This document shows positions 49,200-58,116 of a stretch of DNA of 64,000 nucleotides, piece after piece. The number at the start of each line of letters is the position of its first letter. The first letter of the stretch is position 1. This DNA is from Nocardioides sp. Soil805. Lineage in GTDB: Bacteria > Actinomycetota > Actinomycetes > Propionibacteriales > Nocardioidaceae. Position numbers and translations under genes: made by a program. The stretch spans positions 103,783 through 167,782 of the forward strand of contig NZ_LMSU01000005.1 in NCBI RefSeq assembly GCF_001429625.1, written 5' to 3'. The notes under the pieces were generated by a model that worked only from the letters and a program-made list of their open reading frames with translations, did no database searches and had not been told where the DNA came from.

Positions 49200-50222
49200 T
49201 CAGGAGGTCTGGATGCTCGCGAGCAGCACGTCGGCTGCCGCGTAGGGGTCCGACTCCCCCGCCACGACCGCGGCGGCGAGCTCGTCGAGTTCCGAGCGGC
49301 CGTGCACGTCGCCCCACCGCTCACGCAGCGCGGTGACCGCGATCGCCTCGATCTCGTCACGGGCGCGGCGGGTACGACGCCGCTCCAGCTCGCCGCTGGA
49401 CGCGAGCCAGGCGTGGTGTCGCTCGATCTCCGCGACCACGCCGTCGAGGCCCTCGCCCTTGGCGGCCACGGTGCTGACGATCGGCGGCTTCCACGCCCCC
49501 TCGGCCCGGGTCGCGAGGGCCAGCATCGAGCGGAGGTCGCGCTTGACCTGGTCGGCGCCGTCGCGGTCGGCCTTGTTGACGACGTAGAGGTCGCCGATCT
49601 CCAGGATCCCGGCCTTGGCGGCCTGGATGCCGTCGCCCATGCCGGGCGCGAGGAGCACCAGGGTGGTGTCCGCCAGCCCGGCGATCTCCACCTCGCTCTG
49701 CCCCACGCCGACGGTCTCCACGAGGATCACGTCGCAGCCGGCGGCGTCGAGCACGCGCAGCGCCTGGGGGGTCGTCCAAGCGAGGCCCCCGAGGTGTCCG
49801 CGGGAGGCCATCGACCTGATGTAGACGTCGCGGTCGGTGGCGTGGTCCTGCATCCGGACGCGGTCGCCGAGCAGGGCGCCCCCGGAGAACGGTGAGGACG
49901 GGTCCACGGCGAGCACGCCGACCCGCTTGCCGGCACGGCGCAGCTCGCCGACCAGCGCGTTGGTCGAGGTCGACTTGCCGACCCCCGGCGACCCGGTGAT
50001 GCCCACGACCTGGGCGTGCCCGGCGTGGGGCGCCAGTCCGGCCATCACCTCGCGGAGCAGGGGCGACTCGTCCTCGACGAGCGAGATCAGGCGGGCCACC
50101 GCGCGGGCGTCGCCCTCCCGGGCCCGCGCGACGAGGTCGGGGACCGACGCCGTCGTACGACGCCGTCCCCGGCCGGGGCCCGCGGGCGCGAGGGATCCCG
50201 GCCCGGCTGAGCCCGAGGTCAC
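49200..50222 (-). CDS. meaB: MeaB-type GTPase chaperone of B12-dependent mutases
   Basis: A 340-residue G3E GTPase (ArgK/MeaB). Walker A is GITGSPGVGKST (about 74-85), then VDPSSPFSGGALLGDRVRM, ETVGVGQSE and the base-recognition NKAD. MeaB loads and protects adenosylcobalamin in methylmalonyl- and isobutyryl-CoA mutases. GTG 50222 overlaps the thiolase stop (GTGA), so thiolase-meaB form an operon. It may serve the mutase encoded at 39570-41282 as well as others elsewhere. Confidence 0.95.
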   Translation of the reverse strand: MTSGSAGPGSLAPAGPGRGRRRTTASVPDLVARAREGDARAVARLISLVEDESPLLREVMAGLAPHAGHAQVVGITGSPGVGKSTSTNALVGELRRAGKRVGVLAVDPSSPFSGGALLGDRVRMQDHATDRDVYIRSMASRGHLGGLAWTTPQALRVLDAAGCDVILVETVGVGQSEVEIAGLADTTLVLLAPGMGDGIQAAKAGILEIGDLYVVNKADRDGADQVKRDLRSMLALATRAEGAWKPPIVSTVAAKGEGLDGVVAEIERHHAWLASSGELERRRTRRARDEIEAIAVTALRERWGDVHGRSELDELAAAVVAGESDPYAAADVLLASIQTS

Positions 50223-51403
50223 GCCTGCGGGACCCGGATGATCAGCGCGTCACCCTGACCGCCGCCACCGCACAGGGCCGCGGCACCCGTGCCGCCGCCG
50301 CGGCGCTGGAGCTCGAGGGCGAGGTGCAGCACGATGCGCGCACCGGACATGCCGACCGGGTGGCCCAGCGCGATGGCGCCGCCGTTGACGTTGACCTTGT
50401 CCTCGCTGATGCCGAGCTGGCGCGCGGACTCGATGCCGACCGCGGCGAAGGCCTCGTTGAGCTCGAAGAGGTCGATGTCGGCCACCGAGATGCCCTCCTT
50501 GGCCGCCGCCTTCTCGACCGCGCGGGCCGGCTGCAGCTGCAGGGTCGAGTCCGGGCCGGCGACCTGGCCGGAGGCACCGATCTCGGCGAGCCAGGTGAGA
50601 CCGAGCTCCTCCGCCTTCGCCTTGCTCATGACCACCACGGCGCACGCACCGTCGGAGATCTGGGAGGCGGACCCGGCGGTGATGGTGCCGTCCTTGGAGA
50701 CCGGACGCAGGCCGGACAGCGACTCGACGGTGGTGTCGCCGCGGATGCCCTCGTCCTGGCCGACCGTGATGTCGCCCTTGCGGGACGCGATGGTCACCGG
50801 GACGACCTCGTCGTCGAAGACGCCGTTCTTCCAGGCCTCCGCGGCACGCTGGTGCGACCGCGCCGAGAAGGCGTCCTGCTCCTCGCGGCTGAGGTTGGTG
50901 CCGGCCGAGTTGCAGCTCTCGGTCAGGTTGATCATGGCCTGGTCGGTGAACTGGTCGTGGAGGGCGTCGTAGGCCATCGAGTCCACGAGGGCCGTGTCGC
51001 CGTACTTGAAGCCGGAGCGCGAGCCGGGCAGCAGGTGCGGGGCGCGGGTCATCGACTCCATGCCGCCGGCCACGACGATCTCGTGCTCGCCGGCGCGGAT
51101 CAGCTGGTCGGCCAGCGCGATGGCGTTGATGCCCGAGAGGCAGACCTTGTTGATCGTGATCGCCGGGACGTCCATCGGGATGCCACCCTTCACCGCGGCC
51201 TGACGGGCGGTGATCTGCCCGGTGCCGGCCTGGATGACCTGGCCCATGATCACGTACTCGACCTGGTCGCCGGACACGCCGGCCCGGTCCAGGGCGCCCT
51301 TGATGGCGACCCCGCCGAGGTCGGCGGCGGACTGGTCCTTGAGGCCCCCGAGGAGGCGGCCGATGGGGGTACGGGCTCCGGCAACGATGACGGACGTGGA
51401 CAT
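50219..51403 (-). CDS. atoB: Acetyl-CoA C-acetyltransferase (thiolase)
   Basis: A 394-residue thiolase. Cys88 in NKVCLSG forms the acyl-enzyme; GHPVGMSGAR (about 350) and ALCGGGGQGDA (about 380) provide the second His and Cys. It condenses two acetyl-CoA to acetoacetyl-CoA or the reverse. ATG 51403 has GGAGG upstream. It shares a divergent region with the epimerase-SDR-ccr genes, fitting the start of an acetoacetyl to crotonyl to ethylmalonyl route, though an acetoacetyl-CoA reductase is not certain in the window. Confidence 0.94.
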   Translation of the reverse strand: MSTSVIVAGARTPIGRLLGGLKDQSAADLGGVAIKGALDRAGVSGDQVEYVIMGQVIQAGTGQITARQAAVKGGIPMDVPAITINKVCLSGINAIALADQLIRAGEHEIVVAGGMESMTRAPHLLPGSRSGFKYGDTALVDSMAYDALHDQFTDQAMINLTESCNSAGTNLSREEQDAFSARSHQRAAEAWKNGVFDDEVVPVTIASRKGDITVGQDEGIRGDTTVESLSGLRPVSKDGTITAGSASQISDGACAVVVMSKAKAEELGLTWLAEIGASGQVAGPDSTLQLQPARAVEKAAAKEGISVADIDLFELNEAFAAVGIESARQLGISEDKVNVNGGAIALGHPVGMSGARIVLHLALELQRRGGGTGAAALCGGGGQGDALIIRVPQA

Positions 51404-51540
51404 GCGGGCGGCCTCCGGGCGACGTGGGCGGTATCGGTTGACGTGGTCTGTTCGTGACGATACCGCCGCCGTCCGCGGGCGGGGTCGGGGGTGGCGGGGA
51501 TCACAACCCACCGCCCGCGACACCTGCCACCATGGCGGCC

Positions 51541-51993
51541 ATGACCGCACCTCTCGACCTGCCCGAGCACCTGTTCACCGCGATCGACCACGTGGGCATC
51601 GCCGTCCCGGACCTGGACGTGGCGATCGCCTACTACCGCGACACGTTCGGCATGCACGTGGCCCACGAGGAGACCAACGAGGAGCAGGGGGTGCGCGAGG
51701 CGATGGTCGCCGTCGGCGACTCCGGCTCGCACATCCAGCTCCTCGCCCCGCTCTCGCAGGAGTCCACGATCGCGAAGTTCCTCGACCGCTCCGGCCCGGG
51801 GATGCAGCAGCTGGCCTACCGCGTCACCGACGTCGAGGCGGTCTCGGCCGTGCTGCGCGAGCGCGGCGTGCGCCTGCTGTACGACGCCCCACGGCGCGGC
51901 ACGTCCGACAGCCGGATCAACTTCATCCACCCCAAGGACGCGGGCGGCGTCCTCGTCGAGCTCGTCGAGCCGGCCGCCTCCGGGGACCACTGA
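51541..51993 (+). CDS. mce: Methylmalonyl-CoA epimerase
   Basis: A 150-residue glyoxalase-fold enzyme (IDHVGIAVPDLDVAIAYY, HIQLLAPL, RVTDVEAVSAVL, INFIHPKDAGGVLVELVE). The His, Gln/His and Glu positions at IDHVG, IQLL and LVELVE fit the metal ligands of the family. It interconverts (R)- and (S)-methylmalonyl-CoA. I chose ATG 51541, with CACCAT seven bases upstream; ATG 51532 overlaps that hexamer and an open frame continues to 51454. It lies next to thiolase-meaB and Ccr. Confidence 0.9.
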   Translation: MTAPLDLPEHLFTAIDHVGIAVPDLDVAIAYYRDTFGMHVAHEETNEEQGVREAMVAVGDSGSHIQLLAPLSQESTIAKFLDRSGPGMQQLAYRVTDVEAVSAVLRERGVRLLYDAPRRGTSDSRINFIHPKDAGGVLVELVEPAASGDH

Positions 51994-51997
51994 TCCC

Positions 51998-52828
51998 GTG
52001 GGCGCCCTCGTCACCGGCGCCGGCCGTGGCCTCGGGGCCCGGATCGCCGCCCTGCTGGCCGAGCGGGGCCACGTCGTGCACGTCACCGACGTGGACCCGG
52101 AGGCGGCCGCCGCGGTCGCGGAGCGGATCGGCGGCGGCGCGTTCGCGTCGGCGCTCGACGTCCGCGACGCCGAGGCGTGCGACGCCGCCGCCGCGGAGAC
52201 CGTGGAGCGCACCGGGTCGCTGGACGTCTGGGTCAACAACGCCGGGGTGCTCATCACCGGACCGGCGTGGGAGCAGACCCCCGAGCAGCGCCGCCTCATG
52301 GTCGAGGTCAACACCCTCGGGGTCGTCAACGGCACCGTGAGCGCCATCGGCGCGATGCGCGCGCAGGGCCGGGGCCACGTCGTCAACGTGGCCTCGCTGG
52401 CCGGCCTGGTGGCCGTCCCGGGCGAGGGGGTCTACGCGGGCTCCAAGCACGCCGTGCTCGGCTTCAGCCTCAGCACGGCCGCCGACCTGCGCCTGGCGGG
52501 TCTGGGCGGCCGTGGCGGCATCGAGATCAGCTGCGTGTGCCCCGACGGCATCTGGACGCCGATGCTGCACGACAAGCTCGACGACCCGGGGGCCGCCCTG
52601 TCGTTCTCCGGCACCCTGCTGAGCCCCGACCGGGTGGCCGAGGCCGTCGCCGACGTCCTGGACCGGCCGCGCCCGGTCACGGCCGTTCCGCGGTGGCGGG
52701 GCGTCGAGGCACGCGTCGTGGACGCCTTCCCGCGACTGGGGCAGCACGGCCTCGCCCTCGGCGTACGCCTCGGTCGTCGCACCCAGCGCCGGCTGCGACG
52801 GCGCGGCGGGCCCACCTCGTCGTGCTAA
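51998..52828 (+). CDS. SDR-family oxidoreductase
   Basis: A 276-residue short-chain dehydrogenase. NAD(P) motif TGAGRGLG (6-13), NNAG at 80-83, catalytic Ser133, Tyr146 and Lys150 (YAGSK). Asp30-Val31-Asp32 in place of a basic residue suggests NAD preference, an inference. A basic C-terminal tail (RLGRRTQRRLRRRG) is unusual. GTG 51998 is only four bases after the epimerase stop. It might act as a 3-hydroxyacyl-CoA dehydrogenase in the same pathway, but could have an unrelated substrate. Confidence 0.88.
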   Translation: MGALVTGAGRGLGARIAALLAERGHVVHVTDVDPEAAAAVAERIGGGAFASALDVRDAEACDAAAAETVERTGSLDVWVNNAGVLITGPAWEQTPEQRRLMVEVNTLGVVNGTVSAIGAMRAQGRGHVVNVASLAGLVAVPGEGVYAGSKHAVLGFSLSTAADLRLAGLGGRGGIEISCVCPDGIWTPMLHDKLDDPGAALSFSGTLLSPDRVAEAVADVLDRPRPVTAVPRWRGVEARVVDAFPRLGQHGLALGVRLGRRTQRRLRRRGGPTSSC

Positions 52829-52916
52829 CTACGTCACACCGCTGACCACTGCAGGTTACCGACCGGTATCTTGCAGCCACATTTTCGTGCCACCGATGCC
52901 TCACCAGGAGACACCC

Positions 52917-54257
52917 GTGCAGAACATCCTCGAAGCCATCCAGTCCGGCAACGCGACCGCGGAGGACTTCGCGAGCCTCAAGCTCCCCGAGTCCTACCGC
53001 GCGGCCTTCGTCAAGAAGGACGAGGTCGACATGTTCGAGGGCCTGTCGGCTCGCGACAAGGACCCCCGCAAGTCACTGCACGTCGACGAGGTCGCGCTGC
53101 CCGAGCTCGGCCCCGGCGAGGCCCTGGTCGCCGTGATGGCCTCCGCGATCAACTACAACACCGTGTGGACCTCGATCTTCGAGCCCGTCTCCACCTTCGG
53201 CTTCCTCGAGCGCTACGGCCGCCTCTCCCCCCTCACCAAGCGCCACGACCTGCCCTACCACGTGGTCGGCTCCGACCTGGCGGGCGTCGTGCTCAAGACC
53301 GGCGTCGGCGTCAACGCCTGGAAGCCCGGCGACGAGGTCGTCGCGCACTGCCTCTCCGTCGAGCTCGAGGGCCCCGACGGCCACAACGACACGATGCTCG
53401 ACCCCGAGCAGCGCATCTGGGGCTTCGAGACCAACTTCGGCGGCCTCGCCGACATCGCGCTGGTCAAGTCCAACCAGCTCATGCCCAAGCCGGCCCACCT
53501 CACCTGGGAGGAGGCCGCCTCCCCCGGCCTGGTCAACTCCACCGCCTACCGCCAGCTCGTGTCCAAGAACGGCGGCGACATGAAGCAGGGCGACAACGTC
53601 CTGATCTGGGGCGCCTCGGGCGGCCTCGGCGGCTTCGCCACCCAGTACGCCCTCAACGGCGGTGCGGTGCCGGTCTGCGTGGTCTCCAACGAGGAGAAGG
53701 CCGCCATCGCCCGCTCCATGGGCGCCGAGCTCATCATCAACCGCTCCGAGGAGGGCTACCGGTTCTGGAACGACGAGGGCACCCAGCAGGACCCGAAGGA
53801 GTGGAAGCGGTTCGGCGCGAAGATCCGCGAGCTCACGGGCGGTGAGGACATCGACATCGTCTTCGAGCACCCCGGCCGCGAGACCTTCGGTGCCTCGGTC
53901 TACGTCACCCGCAAGGGCGGCACCATCACCACCTGCGCCTCCACCAGCGGCTACATGCACGAGTACGACAACCGCTACCTGTGGATGAACCTCAAGCGCA
54001 TCATCTCCTCCCACTTCGCCAACTACCGCGAGTCCTGGGAGGCCAACCGCCTCATCGCCAAGGGGATGATCCACCCCACCCTGTCGAAGACCTACAGCCT
54101 CGAGGACGTCGGCCAGGCGGCCCTCGACGTCCACAAGAACGCCCACCAGGGCAAGGTCGGCGTCCTGTGCCTGGCCCCCGAGGAGGGACAGGGCGTCCGC
54201 GACCCCGAGATGCGCGCCCAGCACGAGGACGCCATCAACCGGTTCCGCGGCGTCTGA
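52917..54257 (+). CDS. ccr: Crotonyl-CoA carboxylase/reductase
   Basis: A 446-residue MDR-family enzyme that reductively carboxylates crotonyl-CoA to ethylmalonyl-CoA with NADPH and CO2. The carboxylation residues of characterised Ccr are present: Asn81, Phe170 and Glu171 (GFETNFGG) and a His near 365 (ISSHFANY). These numbers fit only if GTG 52917 is the start, which also has AGGAG seven bases upstream. The nucleotide-binding segment is WGASGGLGGFATQYA. It is probably last in an epimerase-SDR-ccr set and ends at a strong hairpin. Confidence 0.96.
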   Translation: MQNILEAIQSGNATAEDFASLKLPESYRAAFVKKDEVDMFEGLSARDKDPRKSLHVDEVALPELGPGEALVAVMASAINYNTVWTSIFEPVSTFGFLERYGRLSPLTKRHDLPYHVVGSDLAGVVLKTGVGVNAWKPGDEVVAHCLSVELEGPDGHNDTMLDPEQRIWGFETNFGGLADIALVKSNQLMPKPAHLTWEEAASPGLVNSTAYRQLVSKNGGDMKQGDNVLIWGASGGLGGFATQYALNGGAVPVCVVSNEEKAAIARSMGAELIINRSEEGYRFWNDEGTQQDPKEWKRFGAKIRELTGGEDIDIVFEHPGRETFGASVYVTRKGGTITTCASTSGYMHEYDNRYLWMNLKRIISSHFANYRESWEANRLIAKGMIHPTLSKTYSLEDVGQAALDVHKNAHQGKVGVLCLAPEEGQGVRDPEMRAQHEDAINRFRGV

Positions 54258-54271
54258 GCGCCTTTTCTCGT

Positions 54272-54317
54272 CACACCCCGGTTCGCGGATCGTTTCCGCG
54301 AGCCGGGGTGTGTTTGT
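54272..54317 (+). terminator. Strong hairpin terminator of ccr
   Basis: An 18-bp stem (54272-54289 with 54295-54312, one G-U pair) and a 5-base loop are followed by TTTGT, 15 bases after the ccr stop. Confidence 0.8.
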
Positions 54318-54390
54318 CCCCGGGCATCGGACAGACTGGGCCGACCGCAGACTTCACCGCCAGATCGACGTAGAGAGTGGGTGCTCCACC

Positions 54391-55740
54391 ATGAGCCGCG
54401 ACCAGGGACTGTCCATCTTCGACGAGGAGCCGGAGAACGACGCCGACCTCACCGGGGAGACGACCGGCGAGGCCGTGAGCGACCCCACCGGCAGCTCGGC
54501 CAAGGGTGCCGCCGACGCGTCAGCGGGAGAGTCGACGCAGGTCATGCCCGCCGTGCCCCCGGCCGACGAGACCCCGACCACCCGCACCGGGGCCGCTGCC
54601 CCGGCTCCTGCCGCGCCCGCCTCCCCGCGACCGACCCCGGCGACCCCGGCGTCCCCGGCCGCGCCGCAGGCCACCCCCGCGGCGGCCGCCTCGTCGCCCG
54701 CGCGTCCGAGCACCCCGGCCACCCCGGGCACCCCCGCCGGCGCAACCGCCCCCGCCCTCCCGCTGGTCCGCCGCGGCGGCTACGACAAGGCCGCGGTCGA
54801 CCAGCGGATCAACCAGCTCACCACCGAGAAGTCCGGCCTCAGCGCCAGCCTCACCTCCTCCGAGCAGCGGGTCATCGAGCTCGAGGCCGAGGCGCAGCGG
54901 ATGCGCGCGGAGCTCGAGGAGAACAAGAACCCCACGTACGCCGGCCTCGGCGGACGCGCCACCTCGATGCTCAAGCTGGCCGAGGAGGAGGCGGCGGACG
55001 TGCGGCAGGCCGCCACCCGCGACGCCGCCGAGATCCGCGAGCAGGCCAACCGCGACGCCAAGGCGATCCGCGCCGACGCGTCCCGCGAGGCCGACGACAT
55101 GCGCATGGTGCAGCTCAAGGAGCTCGACGAGATGCGCAGCCGGCTCACCACCGACGCCGAGCAGGAGCGCACCCTGGCGCGCGCCGAGGCGGAGGACATC
55201 CTCGCCGCGGCCCGCCGCGAGGCCGACCAGGTCCGTCTCGCCGCCCAGCAGGAGACCAACGAGCTGCGCACCACCGCCCGCCGGGAGGCCGAGCAGGCCC
55301 GCGCCGCCGCGGACCGCGAGGTCCAGGAGGCCCGGCGCACGCTCGCCGTGGAGAAGGAGCGGCTGGCCCGCGAGGCCTCCGAGCACCACTCCAGCGCCAC
55401 CGCCGAGACGCAGCGCCTCGTCCAGGAGGCCGAGGACCGGGCCGCCGCGGCCGAGCAGCGCGCTCGCGAGGCGACCGCCCAGGCCAACGCCCACCGCCAG
55501 CAGGCACAGAGCGAGGCCGAGGGCCTGCTCAGCCGGGCCCGTCGTGAGGCCGAGCAGATCGTCGCCTCGGCCACCACCCAGGCCGACTCGGTCGCCGCCA
55601 GCGGTGCCGCGGACGCCGAGCGCGAGCTCGCCGCCGTGCAGGCCGAGGTCGACCGGATGACCAAGCGCCGCGACGCGGTCGCCGCCCAGCTCGGCGCCCT
55701 GCGCGACGTCGTCGCCGGCTTCTCCGAGGACGAGTCCTGA
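54391..55740 (+). CDS. DivIVA/Wag31-like coiled-coil protein
   Basis: A 449-residue protein. Residues 1-125 are a disordered Pro/Ala/Thr-rich acidic region; residues about 128-170 (GGYDKAAVDQRINQL, EKSGLSASLTSSEQRVIELE) resemble the short N-terminal segment of DivIVA-like proteins, and the rest to about 430 is a long Ala/Glu/Arg coiled coil with repeated REAE/RREA units. Such proteins organise polar growth or scaffolding. The weak resemblance to DivIVA means the name is only family-level. Its TGA overlaps a CTG that may start the next gene. Confidence 0.8.
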   Translation: MSRDQGLSIFDEEPENDADLTGETTGEAVSDPTGSSAKGAADASAGESTQVMPAVPPADETPTTRTGAAAPAPAAPASPRPTPATPASPAAPQATPAAAASSPARPSTPATPGTPAGATAPALPLVRRGGYDKAAVDQRINQLTTEKSGLSASLTSSEQRVIELEAEAQRMRAELEENKNPTYAGLGGRATSMLKLAEEEAADVRQAATRDAAEIREQANRDAKAIRADASREADDMRMVQLKELDEMRSRLTTDAEQERTLARAEAEDILAAARREADQVRLAAQQETNELRTTARREAEQARAAADREVQEARRTLAVEKERLAREASEHHSSATAETQRLVQEAEDRAAAAEQRAREATAQANAHRQQAQSEAEGLLSRARREAEQIVASATTQADSVAASGAADAERELAAVQAEVDRMTKRRDAVAAQLGALRDVVAGFSEDES

Positions 55741-55811
55741 GCTGGATCGACCGCCTGCGCGGTCGACTCCAGCAGTCCAGCGCCGCCGAGTCCCCGCCCT
55801 CCGGGGCCCGG

Positions 55812-57107
55812 GTGCTCGTCGGTGCGCCCGACGCGACCCACGCGGACGCCGGGGAGCACCTCGAGAAGGTCGTCGACCGGGCCGTCGACCAGGCCGGGCA
55901 GCAGGCCCAGCGCGCCGAGGAAGCCGCCGAGCGTGCGGACGAGGCGGCCGACGACGCCCAGCAGGCGGCGGCCTCGTCGGTCGCCGTGGCCGAGCAGATC
56001 AACGACGCCACCGACCTGGTCATCGACACGACGCCGTACGTCGCGCCGCCGTCGCGCCGCGACACCGTCCAGCACTCGGTGCTGCGGCACTCCCCCTTCA
56101 ACATCGGCTTCTTCGGCGCGCTCGGCGCGCTGGTCGCGGTGTTCCTCAGCCAGCAGCTGCTCAGCATCTCCTCGGTCCTGACCCTGCTCGTGCTGGCCAT
56201 GTTCCTGGCCATCGGCCTCAACCCCACCGTCGAGTGGTTCATGAGGCGCGGCATGCGCCGTGGACTGTCGGTCCTGCTCGTGCTGTTCGTCGTGATCACG
56301 GTCCTCGTGCTCTTCGTCGTGGCCGTGGCGCCGGTGACCAGCGACCAGATCGCGTTGATCACCGAGAAGGCGCCCGGCTGGCTGGACGACCTCCAGCGCA
56401 ACCGTCAGGTCCAGGAGCTCGACGACCGCTTCGACGTGATCCACAAGGTGCAGGACTACGTCACGCAGGGCGACTTCGGTCAGCGGGTCTTCGGCGGGGC
56501 GCTCGGCGTCGGCCTCGCCGTGCTGTCCGCCCTCGCCAACGCCCTGATCGTCATCGTGCTGATGGTCTACTTCCTCGCCTCCCTGCCGAGCATCAAGCTG
56601 GCGGCGTACAGCGTCGCCCCCGCCTCCAAGCGGGCCAGGGTCAGCGAGCTCGGCGACCGGATCATCCGCTCCACGGGTGCCTACGTCGCGGGCGCGATCC
56701 TGGTGTCCGTGTGCGCGGGCATCAGCACCCTGATCTTCACGGCCATCGTGGGACTGGGCGACTACTCGTTCGCGCTCGCGTTCATCGTGGGACTGCTGTC
56801 GCTGGTGCCGGTGATCGGCGCCATCGTGTCCGGGGTCATCATCACGGCCCTGGCCCTGACGGTCTCCCCGACCACGGCACTCGTGACGGCGATCTACTAC
56901 GTCGCCTACCAGCAGTTCGAGTCCTACGTGATCTACCCCAGGATCATGAAGCGCTCGGTGGACATCCCCGGGTCGGTCACGGTCATCGCGGCCCTGCTGG
57001 GCGGCAGCCTGATGGGGATCATCGGCGCGCTGCTGGCGGTGCCCGTCGCGGCGGCGCTGCTCCTGCTGCACCGCGAGGTGTTCCTCAAGCGGCAGGACGC
57101 GCGCTGA
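55812..57107 (+). CDS. AI-2E-family membrane protein
   Basis: A membrane protein of at least 431 residues. After a charged helical N-terminus (AEEAAERADEAADDAQQAA), about eight helices follow, with the family segments FLAIGLNPTVEWFM, VYFLASLPSIKL, YVAYQQFESYVIYPRI and PGSVTVIAALLGGSLMGIIGA. AI-2E proteins are putative exporters; substrates are mostly unproven. GTG 55812 is the only ordinary start, but the frame is open to a CTG at 55737 that overlaps the upstream stop with GAGGA before it (see findings). It ends 23 bases inside the convergent EamA gene. Confidence 0.88.
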   Translation: MLVGAPDATHADAGEHLEKVVDRAVDQAGQQAQRAEEAAERADEAADDAQQAAASSVAVAEQINDATDLVIDTTPYVAPPSRRDTVQHSVLRHSPFNIGFFGALGALVAVFLSQQLLSISSVLTLLVLAMFLAIGLNPTVEWFMRRGMRRGLSVLLVLFVVITVLVLFVVAVAPVTSDQIALITEKAPGWLDDLQRNRQVQELDDRFDVIHKVQDYVTQGDFGQRVFGGALGVGLAVLSALANALIVIVLMVYFLASLPSIKLAAYSVAPASKRARVSELGDRIIRSTGAYVAGAILVSVCAGISTLIFTAIVGLGDYSFALAFIVGLLSLVPVIGAIVSGVIITALALTVSPTTALVTAIYYVAYQQFESYVIYPRIMKRSVDIPGSVTVIAALLGGSLMGIIGALLAVPVAAALLLLHREVFLKRQDAR

Positions 57108-58077
57108 CCTCCTCCGGTAGCGGCTCGACGACGGGCGAGGGTGCCCCCTCCCCCAGCTTGACGACGACGACCCCGGCCAGGACCAGCAGGCCGCCGGCCA
57201 GCTGGACCGGTCGGGGCAGCTCGCCGAGGAGCAGCCAGGCGAACACCAGCGCCATCAGCACCTCGGTGAGGGCCACGAACGACGCCAGCCGGGACCCGAG
57301 GCGGCGTCCGGCCGCGATCCCGGTGACGTAGGCGACGGCGGCGGCGACCAGGCCGAGGGCCAGGACCGGGACCCACCAGGCCACCTCGACGCCCTGGTAG
57401 GACACGCGCGCGGCGCTCACCCGCATCGGCAGCACCCCCAGCAGTCCGGCCACGCCGAGCACCGTGCCGCCCACGACGAGGCCGCCGGCGGCCAGGCTGA
57501 TGCCGGGCAGCCCGTTGTCCTCGTCGGCCGAGATGACGAAGTACGTCGCCGCGCCCAGCATCGCCCCGAGTCCCCACGCGACGCCGACCGCGTCCAGGTC
57601 GGCACCCGAGAGCACGTCGAGCACGAGCACCAGCCCGGCGGCCGCGATGGCGGCGCCGAGGACGGTGAGCCGGTGCGGGCGGTGGCCGTGGCGCAGCCAC
57701 AGCCACACCACCACCGCGACCGGCGCGGTGTACTCGATGAGCAGCGCCACCCCCACCTGGAGGTACGAGACGGCGTAGAAGTAGCACAGCTGCGCGCCGG
57801 CGACCGCGGCCACGCCGTACGCCGCGACGAGCCCGGCGTTGGTGCGCAGCAGGTGCCAGCGCCCGCGCAGGGCCAGCACTCCCGGGACGACGAGCACCAC
57901 GGCGGCGATGACGATGCGGGCGGTGACCGCGGCCGGAGCGCTCCAGCCGCTGTCGAGCAGCCCGCGCGCGAGTGCCCCCGACAGGCCGAACGTCGTGGCG
58001 GAGACGAGCGCGAACCCGAGCCCCGCTCCCGTCCGTGACCGGGCCACGACCGCCGTGTCATGAGTCAAACTCGTCAT
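57085..58077 (-). CDS. EamA/DMT-family transporter
   Basis: A 330-residue membrane protein with about ten helices in two EamA halves (GFALVSATTFGLSGALARG, then LGAMLGAATYFVISA) and family features LIEYTAPVAVVVWLWL and ALTEVLMALVFAWLLLGE. Probably a metabolite exporter, as in RhtA-like proteins. ATG 58077 has TAGCGT eight bases upstream. It diverges from a CGNR regulator, a likely controlling partner. Confidence 0.9.
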   Translation of the reverse strand: MTSLTHDTAVVARSRTGAGLGFALVSATTFGLSGALARGLLDSGWSAPAAVTARIVIAAVVLVVPGVLALRGRWHLLRTNAGLVAAYGVAAVAGAQLCYFYAVSYLQVGVALLIEYTAPVAVVVWLWLRHGHRPHRLTVLGAAIAAAGLVLVLDVLSGADLDAVGVAWGLGAMLGAATYFVISADEDNGLPGISLAAGGLVVGGTVLGVAGLLGVLPMRVSAARVSYQGVEVAWWVPVLALGLVAAAVAYVTGIAAGRRLGSRLASFVALTEVLMALVFAWLLLGELPRPVQLAGGLLVLAGVVVVKLGEGAPSPVVEPLPEEVSARPAA

Positions 58078-58104
58078 GGCACATGACGCTAGTCCCGGTC
58101 TGTG

Positions 58105-58110
58105 TAAGGT
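58105..58110 (+). promoter_or_regulatory. -10 of a leaderless CGNR gene
   Basis: TAAGGT ends six bases before ATG 58117; ATGACG at 58083-58088 is a possible -35 at 16 bases. The opposite strand carries TAGCGT (58091-58086) for the EamA gene, so the divergent promoters overlap within 40 bases. Confidence 0.5.
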
Positions 58111-58116
58111 GTCAAC

